Positions 1 to 5,944 of a stretch of DNA of 5,944 bases are shown here, in pieces. Each line of letters begins with the position of its first letter. The first letter of the stretch is position 1. This DNA is from an uncultured Collinsella sp. (GTDB lineage Bacteria; Actinomycetota; Coriobacteriia; Coriobacteriales; Coriobacteriaceae), in contig CAKUCJ010000084.1 in NCBI GenBank assembly GCA_934643435.1, forward strand, positions 1-5,944, in the 5' to 3' direction. The position numbers were made by a program, and so were the translations under genes. The notes beneath the pieces are model-generated. The model saw nothing but the letters and a program-made list of their open reading frames with translations. It was not told the origin of the DNA and ran no database searches.

Positions 1-737
1 GTTTTTCCGACCTTGACCTCAATAATATTCCGCACCATATCTCGTGCATCATGGACGGCAACGGCCGTTGGGCCACGTCGCGCGGTCTTGCCCGCACCGA
101 GGGTCACAAGGCGGGTATCGTCTCTCTGCGCGAGATCATTACCGCTTGTGTGCGCTTGGGCGTCGATGTCCTTTCTGCCTATGCGTTTTCCACCGAAAAC
201 TGGAATCGTCCGCAGCACGAGGTCAATGTTTTGATGCACCTCTTTGCCAAGACGTTTATCGACGAGTTGCCCCTGCTCAAGCGCGAAAACGTGCGTGTTG
301 TCTTTTTGGGTGATATTTCCGCGCTTCCCAAGAAGACCCGTGACGTCTTTGAACGTGGCCTTGCCGAGTGCGCCGACCACACCGGCATGACGCTGGCACT
401 TGCCGTCAACTACGGTGCCCGTGCCGAAATCACCCGTGCTGTCCGTCAGCTTGCACTCGATGCCGCTGCCGGTAAGATCGATCCTGCCGCTATCGACGAT
501 GACATGGTTGCCTCGCACCTGTATACCGCCGGCCTGCCCGATCCGGAGCTTGTGATTCGCACCTCCGGCGAGCTTCGCCTTTCGAACTATCTGCTGTGGC
601 AGGTTGCCTATTCCGAGTTTTATGTCACCGATACCTATTGGCCCGACTTTGATCGCTGGGGCCTTGTCGACGCCATTTTGGCCTTCCAGGGTCGCGACCG
701 TAGGTTTGGTGGACTGAGCAAGACCGAGGAGGCTTAA
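1..737 (+). CDS. uppS: Isoprenyl transferase / undecaprenyl diphosphate synthase, 5' end outside window
   Basis: This cis-prenyltransferase adds IPP units to farnesyl diphosphate to build undecaprenyl diphosphate, the lipid carrier for peptidoglycan and wall polymers. It acts at the cytoplasmic face of the membrane. The frame is open from the first complete codon at base 3 and reads IPHHISCIMDGNGRWA, so the ATG at 51 is the internal Met of the conserved MDGNGRWA block, which holds the catalytic Asp, and is not the start. Other family blocks in order are GHKAG, YAFSTENWNRP (bases 180–212), VNYGAR, then RTSGELRLSNYLLWQ with AYSEF and WPDF (bases 558–651). These include the two Arg and the Glu that bind diphosphate and Mg. 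About 244 residues are visible against a family norm near 240–260, so only a short N-terminus is missing. The C-terminus RRFGG is typical. The stop lies 2 nt before cdsA. Identification is firm. Confidence 0.96.
   Translation, partial: FSDLDLNNIPHHISCIMDGNGRWATSRGLARTEGHKAGIVSLREIITACVRLGVDVLSAYAFSTENWNRPQHEVNVLMHLFAKTFIDELPLLKRENVRVVFLGDISALPKKTRDVFERGLAECADHTGMTLALAVNYGARAEITRAVRQLALDAAAGKIDPAAIDDDMVASHLYTAGLPDPELVIRTSGELRLSNYLLWQVAYSEFYVTDTYWPDFDRWGLVDAILAFQGRDRRFGGLSKTEEA
727..732 (+). promoter_or_regulatory. Ribosome binding site of cdsA
   Basis: A perfect AGGAGG lies inside the last codons of uppS, 7 nt before the GTG at 740. It fixes this GTG as the cdsA start and implies that cdsA translation begins as ribosomes finish uppS. 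Confidence 0.8.
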
Positions 738-739
738 TC

Positions 740-1615
740 GTGTCCGATCGTCCCAAGGCGTCCGCTCCCAAGGCACCTGCCGCCAAGAGCGGTGCCGCTG
801 CGACTTCGTGGTTGGCTGGTTTTATCACTCGTGCCGCCGCGGGCATCGTCTACGCCGTCTTATTTATCCTTTGCCTGGTTCTGGGCATTGTTCCCACGGC
901 CATCTTTGTCTCTGTCATGAGCGGCCTGTGCTGCTATGAGTTCTTCCGTATGACGAGGCTCGATGGCAAGGTGGCCAACGAGCGCCTGGGCATTATCGCC
1001 GCCGTGCTCTTTCCGCTTTCTGCCCTTGGCGATTCGTTGCTGCTGAATGCCCTGCTGTTTGCCCTGATGCTCGCGGTGGGTATTTGGTACGTCTGGTCGC
1101 CGCGCACTCGCATCTCGGACGTTGCCGTGACGCTTATGGGTCCCATCTACACCGGCTTTATGCTGTCAGCCATCGTGCTGCTGCGCGACGCTGTGCCGGG
1201 CTTTCCCGGTGCGCTGCTGTCGGTCGGTGTGTGCGCGTCCCTTTGGGTCTCCGATTCGTTTGCCTACATCGTGGGCAGCCGTATCGGTAAGCACAAGATG
1301 GTCCCCAAGATCTCTCCCAAAAAGAGCTGGGAGGGCTTTGTCGGCGGTATCTTGGGCTCGGTTTTGATCTGGCTCATCCTGTGGGCTACGCACTTCTACA
1401 AGCTGAGCCTGCCGTATGCCCTTCTGTGCGGCGTTGTCGTATCCATTCTGGGCGTTATCGGCGACCTTATCGAGTCGCGCATCAAGCGCGGCGTCGGTGT
1501 CAAGGATTCCGGTAATCTGATTCCGGGACACGGTGGCATGCTCGATCGCAGCGATTCGCTTATCTTCGGTTGCATCACTGCCCAGCTTCTGTTGATGGTC
1601 GGGGGCGTACTGTAA
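740..1615 (+). CDS. cdsA: Phosphatidate cytidylyltransferase (CDP-diacylglycerol synthase)
   Basis: This integral membrane enzyme converts phosphatidic acid and CTP to CDP-diacylglycerol, the precursor of anionic phospholipids. The protein is 291 residues, near the usual size. A Lys/Ala/Pro-rich, poorly ordered tail (residues 2–25) precedes a series of hydrophobic segments, roughly at 33–60, 84–118, 133–149, 157–178, 201–217, 225–241 and 274–290. Diagnostic blocks are DSFAYIVGSRIGKHK (172–186), the SPKKSWEGFVGG segment (192–203), and the C-terminal family signature from S246 to D272. That signature keeps K249, R250, K255, D256, H264, G265, G266, D269, R270 and D272. One signature position, between R270 and D272, is Ser where a hydrophobic residue or Thr is usual. 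The start is GTG at 740, 2 nt after the uppS stop, with a strong ribosome site. Its stop overlaps the dxr start as TAATG. Identification is firm. Confidence 0.95.
   Translation: MSDRPKASAPKAPAAKSGAAATSWLAGFITRAAAGIVYAVLFILCLVLGIVPTAIFVSVMSGLCCYEFFRMTRLDGKVANERLGIIAAVLFPLSALGDSLLLNALLFALMLAVGIWYVWSPRTRISDVAVTLMGPIYTGFMLSAIVLLRDAVPGFPGALLSVGVCASLWVSDSFAYIVGSRIGKHKMVPKISPKKSWEGFVGGILGSVLIWLILWATHFYKLSLPYALLCGVVVSILGVIGDLIESRIKRGVGVKDSGNLIPGHGGMLDRSDSLIFGCITAQLLLMVGGVL
752..781 (+). repeat. Imperfect 15-nt tandem duplication in the cdsA N-terminal tail
   Basis: Two codon-aligned 15-nt units (752–766 and 767–781) match at 11 of 15 positions and encode PKASA and PKAPA. A third, degenerate Ala-Lys-rich stretch follows. 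This explains the low-complexity, basic N-terminal tail of CdsA. It may be slippage-derived or simple compositional bias. Confidence 0.4.
1601..1605 (+). promoter_or_regulatory. Weak ribosome binding site of dxr inside cdsA
   Basis: A GGGGG run lies 9 nt before the ATG at 1615. It is a poor Shine-Dalgarno match. Together with the TAATG stop/start overlap it points to translational coupling of dxr to cdsA rather than independent initiation. Confidence 0.45.
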
Positions 1616-2802
1616 TGGCATTTCAGACCACCTATGGCCCCGATGGCCGTCTGCGTGTTGCTATTCTAGGCTGCACGGGTTCTATCGGTACCCAGGCGCT
1701 CGATGTATGCCGTCAGCATGCCGATCGCCTGCAGGTGACGGCGCTGTCCGTTAACTCCAGTACTTCCGAGCTTGTTGCGGCTGCCCGTGAGTTCTCGGTT
1801 CCGGCGGTTGCCGTGGCTGATGCCGCTCATGGTGAAGACGCCGTGCTGCAGGAGCTGCCCGCGGGCACCGAGCTCGGCGTTGGTGCGCAGGCGGTCTGCG
1901 AGCTTGCGCGTCGCGATGACGTCGACTGCGTGCTCGTGGCCATTGTGGGCGCAGCCGGGCTTGAGGCGAGCCATGCCGCCTTGACTTCGAACAAGCGTCT
2001 TGCGCTTGCCAATAAGGAGTCGCTCGTCGTGGGCGGCGACCTGCTCATGCCTCTGGCGCAGCCGGGTCAGCTTATTCCGGTCGATTCCGAGCATTCCGCC
2101 ATCTACCAGTGTTATCTGGGCGAGAATCCGCGCGAGGCCCACTGCATTTGGCTCACCTGCTCGGGTGGCCCGTTCTTTGGCCGTACGCGCGACGAACTTG
2201 ATCTTGTGACCCGCAACGATGCCTTGGCGCATCCCACGTGGGCCATGGGGGCCAAGATCACCATCGACTCCGCCACTCTTATGAACAAGGGTCTGGAGCG
2301 TATCGAGGCTATGCATCTGTTCGACTGCGATCTCGACTTTATCAACGTCGTCGTGCAGCGTCAGTCCAAGATTCACTCCATGGTCGAGTTCGCCGATGGC
2401 TCCGTGATGGCGCATCTCGGTGCTTCCGACATGCGTATTCCCATCCAGTTTGCCTTCTCGTATCCCGAACGCTGGGATACGCCGGCACCTCGTATCGATT
2501 TCCGCGAGCTGGGCCAGCTCACCTTTGATGCTGCCGACATGGATACCTTCCGTTGCCTGGCGCTCGCCGAGCGTGCCGGCAAGACGGGCGGCACCATGCC
2601 GTGCGTTCTCAATGCCGCCAACGAGGTCGCCGTCGATGCATTCCTGCACGATGCCTGTAGCTTTACCGATATCGACCGCATTGTGGAGTCCTGCATGGAT
2701 GCCCACGATACGCAGGCGGTCGCTTCGTTTGAGCAGCTCCGCGAAATCGATTCCTGGGCGCGCGCAAAGGCTACACAGGTTCTCGCTGCAACCCGTTCCT
2801 AA
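1615..2802 (+). CDS. dxr: 1-deoxy-D-xylulose 5-phosphate reductoisomerase
   Basis: This soluble NADPH- and divalent-metal-dependent enzyme turns DXP into 2-C-methyl-D-erythritol 4-phosphate, the first committed step of the MEP isoprenoid pathway and the fosmidomycin target. The ATG at 1615 gives 395 residues and puts the nucleotide-binding GCTGSIGTQALDV block at residues 19–31. An in-frame ATG at 1570 would only add 15 cdsA-encoded residues. Visible sites are LANKES (131–136), the metal ligands D157 and E159 in PVDSEH, LTCSGGPF (180–187), the flexible-loop HPTWAMG (206–212), IDSATLMNKGLE (217–228) with the third metal ligand E228, IHSMVEF (253–259), and LNAANE (332–337). Residues expected to hold substrate or fosmidomycin (S158, S183, W209, S219, N224, K225) are all present. 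The usual HPQS motif reads QRQS at 248–251, and Cys occurs at 20 and 182, where Ser, Ala or Gly is common. Overlap with cdsA is 1 nt. Identification is firm. Confidence 0.96.
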   Translation: MAFQTTYGPDGRLRVAILGCTGSIGTQALDVCRQHADRLQVTALSVNSSTSELVAAAREFSVPAVAVADAAHGEDAVLQELPAGTELGVGAQAVCELARRDDVDCVLVAIVGAAGLEASHAALTSNKRLALANKESLVVGGDLLMPLAQPGQLIPVDSEHSAIYQCYLGENPREAHCIWLTCSGGPFFGRTRDELDLVTRNDALAHPTWAMGAKITIDSATLMNKGLERIEAMHLFDCDLDFINVVVQRQSKIHSMVEFADGSVMAHLGASDMRIPIQFAFSYPERWDTPAPRIDFRELGQLTFDAADMDTFRCLALAERAGKTGGTMPCVLNAANEVAVDAFLHDACSFTDIDRIVESCMDAHDTQAVASFEQLREIDSWARAKATQVLAATRS

Positions 2803-2807
2803 CCCAT

Positions 2808-2812
2808 AAGGA
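2808..2812 (+). promoter_or_regulatory. Candidate ribosome binding site of the site-2 protease gene
   Basis: AAGGA is the only Shine-Dalgarno-like string in the dxr–rseP gap. It abuts the in-frame TTG at 2813 with no spacer, which is too close, and lies 15 nt before the ATG at 2828, which is rather far. The intervening bases are T-rich. ATG 2828 is preferred, but the start is less secure than for the neighbours. Confidence 0.45.
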
Positions 2813-2827
2813 TTGCTTTTTCGTTTT

Positions 2828-4189
2828 ATGGATACCGTTCTGAGCGTTCTCTCATCGGTCTTTTGGGGCCTTCTGATGCTTTCCGTCCTTGTGTTTTTGC
2901 ATGAGGGCGGCCACTTTTTGGCGGCGCGTGCCTGTGGCGTCCGCGTGACCGAGTTCTTTTTGGGTCTGCCGTGCCGCTTTGACATCCATCACACGTCGCA
3001 TCGTATCGGCACCAAGTTCGGTATGACCCCGCTGTTGCTTGGTGGCTATGCCGCCATCTGCGGTATGGACCCGACCGACGTCTCGTGTGCCGATCGCGTT
3101 CTGGCGGCCATTTATCGCCATGGTCGCGTGACGGTGGCCGACCTTGCTGTCGAGCTCGAGCTGTCCGAGGAGGAAGTTCTCGAGGCTTGCGCGCTGCTGC
3201 TGGGCTGGGGCTCCATCGCGCCCTGGTACGAAGAAGGGGAGAAGCCTTCGCCCAGTTACTATCCAGCCAAGTACCAGACTCTGCCGCGTGACGCGGCGGG
3301 CTATACCACCTTTGACGGCCGTCGGTTCGATCGCGAGCAGGCGACTGTCGAGGGCGATGTGTGGGAATTGCCGTGTGGCGAGACAGAATTCCTTGCGCGC
3401 GAGCGTTCTCATACCTATCTTGGCCAAGGCTTTCTCAAACGCGCTTTTATGTTGCTTGCGGGCATTATCGTCAATATTCTGACGGGCTTTTTGCTTCTTA
3501 TGAGCATCTATTCCATCGCGGGTGTCACCGTACCGGTCGATAGCAACGTGATCGGTCAGGTCGACGAGGGCTCAATCGCCGCCAAGGCGGGTATCGAGGC
3601 CGGCGACGCGATTCTTTCAGTCGATGGCGTGTCCTGCTCTACCTGGATGGACGTGTACGACGCCATCGGCAACGCTGCGGGCAAGGACGATATCGGCATC
3701 GAGTATGAGCGCGACGGCAAGCAGTATTCAACCTTGGTTGCGCTCAAGGCGGACGAGCGGTTGGGCGTTTATGCCTCTACGCAGGTGGTTCGTCTAGATC
3801 CCATAACCTCGGCACGCTTGTCCTTCTCCTATGTCGTGCAGACGGCGGAGGGCGTTATGCGCCTGCTGCAGCCGCAGCATACGATGGAGATTCTCGATCA
3901 GTCCACCTCTATTGTTGGCATTAGCGTTATGTCCTCGCAGGCGGCCGCTGCCGGCCCCGCTACCTTCCTTTCGTTTGCCGCGCTCATCTCGTTCTCGCTG
4001 GGCTTTATGAACCTGCTGCCCATCCCGCCGCTCGATGGCGGCAAGCTGGTCATCGAGATCATTCAAAAGATTGCCGGCCGTGAGCTCCCGCTCAAGGTCC
4101 AGACGATTGTGAGCTATGTGGGCATCGCGCTCTTTGCCCTGCTGTTCGTCTATATGCTTCGTTCCGACATCCTTCGATTTATTCTGTAG
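2828..4189 (+). CDS. rseP: RseP/RasP-type site-2 intramembrane zinc metalloprotease with inserted cytoplasmic domain
   Basis: This membrane-embedded protease of family M50 cleaves transmembrane substrates such as anti-sigma factors and signal-peptide remnants. Its substrate here is unknown. With ATG 2828 it has 453 residues. Helix 1 carries the zinc motif HEGGH (25–29), followed by LLLGGY (69–74) and GMDP (79–82). A ~105-residue insert (about 87–193) follows, beginning with a winged-helix-like segment. Helix 2 starts near RAFMLLAGIIVN (205–216), where AGPxxN has lost its Pro. One PDZ domain spans about 240–310, with GSIAAKAGIEAGD at its core; E. coli RseP has two. The third motif, NLLPIPPLDGGK (395–406), supplies the zinc-ligand Asp403, followed by a last helix near 426–445. 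All three metal ligands are present, so it should be active. The gene sits 25 nt after dxr and 13 nt before ispG. An alternative TTG start at 2813 would add five residues. Confidence 0.93.
   Translation: MDTVLSVLSSVFWGLLMLSVLVFLHEGGHFLAARACGVRVTEFFLGLPCRFDIHHTSHRIGTKFGMTPLLLGGYAAICGMDPTDVSCADRVLAAIYRHGRVTVADLAVELELSEEEVLEACALLLGWGSIAPWYEEGEKPSPSYYPAKYQTLPRDAAGYTTFDGRRFDREQATVEGDVWELPCGETEFLARERSHTYLGQGFLKRAFMLLAGIIVNILTGFLLLMSIYSIAGVTVPVDSNVIGQVDEGSIAAKAGIEAGDAILSVDGVSCSTWMDVYDAIGNAAGKDDIGIEYERDGKQYSTLVALKADERLGVYASTQVVRLDPITSARLSFSYVVQTAEGVMRLLQPQHTMEILDQSTSIVGISVMSSQAAAAGPATFLSFAALISFSLGFMNLLPIPPLDGGKLVIEIIQKIAGRELPLKVQTIVSYVGIALFALLFVYMLRSDILRFIL
3086..3406 (+). other. Domain insertion in the site-2 protease loop, winged-helix-like first half
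   Basis: This in-frame segment lies between the GGY membrane loop and helix 2. From memory of E. coli RseP, the HExxH His to the Asn of AGPxxN spans about 87 residues; here it spans 192. The first part (bases 3092–3238, residues 89–137) has a helix (DRVLAAIYRHG), then a pattern typical of winged helix-turn-helix folds (VTVADLAVELELSEEEVLEA, then ALLLGWGSI). The rest (3239–3406) is Tyr/Pro-rich, then acidic, ending in ARERS. By family topology the loop faces the cytoplasm. Codon use matches the surrounding gene. That this is an insertion is seen directly. The fold is inferred from sequence pattern only, and whether it binds DNA, protein or nothing is unknown. Confidence 0.6.
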
Positions 4190-4194
4190 GGGAG
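4188..4194 (+). promoter_or_regulatory. Ribosome binding site of ispG
   Basis: AGGGGAG overlaps the rseP stop codon and lies 8 nt before the TTG at 4203. It selects this TTG over the in-frame ATG at 4116, which lies inside rseP, and over the GTG at 4194, which overlaps the site itself. Confidence 0.7.
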
Positions 4195-4202
4195 TGTTTG
4201 GA

Positions 4203-5285
4203 TTGTCTCTATCCCATCCTTTGCCTCGTGAGCTGACGCGTCCCGTGCATGTGGGCGGCGTGCAGATCGGTGGCGGCGCGCCGGTCGTGGTCCAGTCCAT
4301 GACCTGCACCGATACCGCCGATGCCCAGGCAACGCTTGCACAGGTGCGCGCACTGGCGCAGGCTGGCTGTGATATCGTGCGCGTGAGTGTACCCACCGAG
4401 GCTGCACTCGAGGGCTTTCGTACCATCTGCGCCGAGGCTCCGGTGCCGATCGTCGCCGATATCCACTTTAACCATAAACTCGCTATTGGCGCTATCGAGG
4501 CTGGTGCCGCCAAGCTGCGCATCAATCCTGGTAACATCGGTGATTGGGTCAAGGTCGACGCCGTGATCGACGCCGCGGGTGCCGCGGGCTGTGCAATCCG
4601 CATTGGCGTCAACGCCGGTTCGCTCGAGCAGGATATTGCCGAGCGCGACGATCTTACGCAGCCCGAAAAGCTCGTGATGTCGAGTGAGCGTTTCGTTAAG
4701 CATTTTGAAGACCGCGGTTTTACCAACATTGTGCTTTCGGCCAAGGCCCATAGCGTGCAAACGACGCTCGACACCTATCGTGCTCTGTCGCGTGAAATCC
4801 CCCACGTTCCGCTTCATTTGGGCGTTACAGAGGCTGGAACCAAGCTCCAGGGCACCATTAAGAGTTCGGTGGGTCTGGGCATTCTGCTCTCCGAAGGCAT
4901 CGGCGACACCATGCGCGTATCGCTCACGGCCGATCCGGTCGAGGAGCCGCCGGTCGCCTGGGGTATTCTGCAGTCGCTGGGCCTGCGCCGCCGTGGCCCC
5001 GAGATCGTCTCGTGCCCCACGTGCGCCCGCTGTCAGGTCAACCTGATTCCTATCGCCGAGGAGGTCACCGAGCGGCTTAAAAACTACTCCGCACCGCTTT
5101 CGATTGCCGTCATGGGATGTGCCGTAAACGGCCCCGGCGAGGCATCTGATGCCGACTTGGGCGTTGCCTGCGGACGAGGTCAGGGCCTGCTCTTTTCGCA
5201 CGGCCAGATCATTGGTAAAGTAGCTGAGGATCAAATTGTCGACGCGCTTATGGCCGAGGTCGACAAGCTTATTGAGGAGAAATAA
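4203..5285 (+). CDS. ispG: 4-hydroxy-3-methylbut-2-en-1-yl diphosphate synthase (HMBPP synthase, GcpE)
   Basis: This [4Fe-4S] enzyme reductively opens 2-C-methyl-D-erythritol 2,4-cyclodiphosphate to HMBPP, the penultimate MEP-pathway step. The TTG start gives 360 residues, within the usual range for the short bacterial form. Barrel-domain blocks are VQSMTCTDTAD (30–40), RVSVPT (60–65), VADIHFNHKLA (84–94), KLRINPGNIG (104–113), IRIGVNAGSLE (132–142), HLGVTEAGT (205–213) and EGIGDTMRVSL (231–241). The C-terminal cluster domain has SCPTCARCQVNL (270–281) and GCAVNGPGE (305–313), giving cluster ligands C271, C274 and C306 and the ligand Glu E313. An additional Cys, C277, creates CxxCxxC; Thr is more usual there. 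C35 replaces the Asn or Thr often seen in QSMTNT. The gene follows rseP by 13 nt, and its stop directly abuts proS. Identification is firm; the non-ATG start is well supported by spacing. Confidence 0.95.
   Translation: MSLSHPLPRELTRPVHVGGVQIGGGAPVVVQSMTCTDTADAQATLAQVRALAQAGCDIVRVSVPTEAALEGFRTICAEAPVPIVADIHFNHKLAIGAIEAGAAKLRINPGNIGDWVKVDAVIDAAGAAGCAIRIGVNAGSLEQDIAERDDLTQPEKLVMSSERFVKHFEDRGFTNIVLSAKAHSVQTTLDTYRALSREIPHVPLHLGVTEAGTKLQGTIKSSVGLGILLSEGIGDTMRVSLTADPVEEPPVAWGILQSLGLRRRGPEIVSCPTCARCQVNLIPIAEEVTERLKNYSAPLSIAVMGCAVNGPGEASDADLGVACGRGQGLLFSHGQIIGKVAEDQIVDALMAEVDKLIEEK
5274..5279 (+). promoter_or_regulatory. Ribosome binding site of proS inside the ispG tail
   Basis: GAGGAG within the last codons of ispG lies 6 nt before the ATG at 5286. 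It favours that ATG over the in-frame ATGs at 5298 and 5304. Confidence 0.7.

Positions 5286-5944
<659 letters not shown>

Noticed and set aside
51..53. ATG as the uppS start
   Set aside because: It is the Met of the conserved MDGNGRWA block. The frame continues upstream with the family sequence IPHHISCI, so the true start is outside the window.
1570..1614. Upstream ATG giving a longer Dxr
   Set aside because: It would encode 15 residues unlike any Dxr N-terminus, deep inside cdsA. The ATG at 1615 gives the normal distance to the nucleotide-binding motif.
1666..2985. A 439-codon open frame on the minus strand opposite dxr and the start of rseP
   Set aside because: Same reasoning: it is the mirror of dxr codon bias, with no recognisable domain and no ribosome site that I could support.
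4116..4202. Upstream ATG giving a 389-residue IspG
   Set aside because: It overlaps rseP by 74 nt and adds a Cys/Phe-rich tail read from rseP codons in another frame. The TTG at 4203 has a well-spaced ribosome site.
4190..4202. Possible terminator or promoter between rseP and ispG
   Set aside because: Only 13 nt separate the genes. There is no inverted repeat or T-run, and the stretch is explained by a ribosome binding site.
4564..4590. GC-rich direct repeat (GCCGCGGG twice) in ispG
   Set aside because: It encodes an Ala-Ala-Gly doublet within a normal helix of the barrel. This is codon bias, not a repeat element.
3794..4774. A 326-codon open frame on the minus strand across the rseP–ispG junction
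   Set aside because: It is Ser/Ala/Thr low-complexity sequence opposite two conserved genes and shows no motif.

Overview
This window is a compact, entirely + strand run of six housekeeping genes in the order uppS – cdsA – dxr – rseP-type site-2 protease – ispG – proS. The two outer genes are cut by the window edges. No promoter, terminator, RNA gene, mobile element, CRISPR array or gene on the minus strand could be supported. Spacers are 0–25 nt or the genes overlap, so the run looks like part of one operon whose promoter lies upstream of position 1 and whose end lies beyond 5944.

The order resembles the uppS-cdsA-dxr-rasP-proS clusters of Gram-positive bacteria, here with ispG inserted before proS. 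High GC, strong G/C preference at third codon positions, frequent GTG/TTG starts and the protein flavour suggest a high-GC Gram-positive of the class Coriobacteriia, possibly Collinsella-like. That placement is inference from remembered resemblance and was not tested by any search.

Region by region: 1–737 is the 3' part of undecaprenyl diphosphate synthase, whose start lies upstream. 740–1615 is phosphatidate cytidylyltransferase with a GTG start. 1615–2802 is DXP reductoisomerase, overlapping cdsA by one base. 2828–4189 is an intramembrane zinc metalloprotease. 4203–5285 is the iron-sulfur enzyme HMBPP synthase with a TTG start. 5286–5944 is the N-terminal ~219 codons of prolyl-tRNA synthetase.

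Functionally, Dxr and IspG are two steps of the MEP pathway that makes IPP and DMAPP. UppS condenses IPP into the undecaprenyl carrier for cell-wall synthesis, and CdsA makes CDP-diacylglycerol for phospholipids. The site-2 protease works in envelope signalling or cleanup. The operon thus couples isoprenoid supply, lipid-carrier and phospholipid synthesis, membrane proteolysis and one tRNA synthetase.

Most of the window is ordinary core genome. The one clearly unusual feature is a ~105-residue insertion in the cytoplasmic loop of the site-2 protease, between the zinc-site helix and the second membrane helix. Its first half reads like a winged helix-turn-helix domain. Smaller oddities are an extra cysteine in the IspG cluster motif, an altered HPQS motif in Dxr and a missing proline in the AGPxxN motif of the protease.
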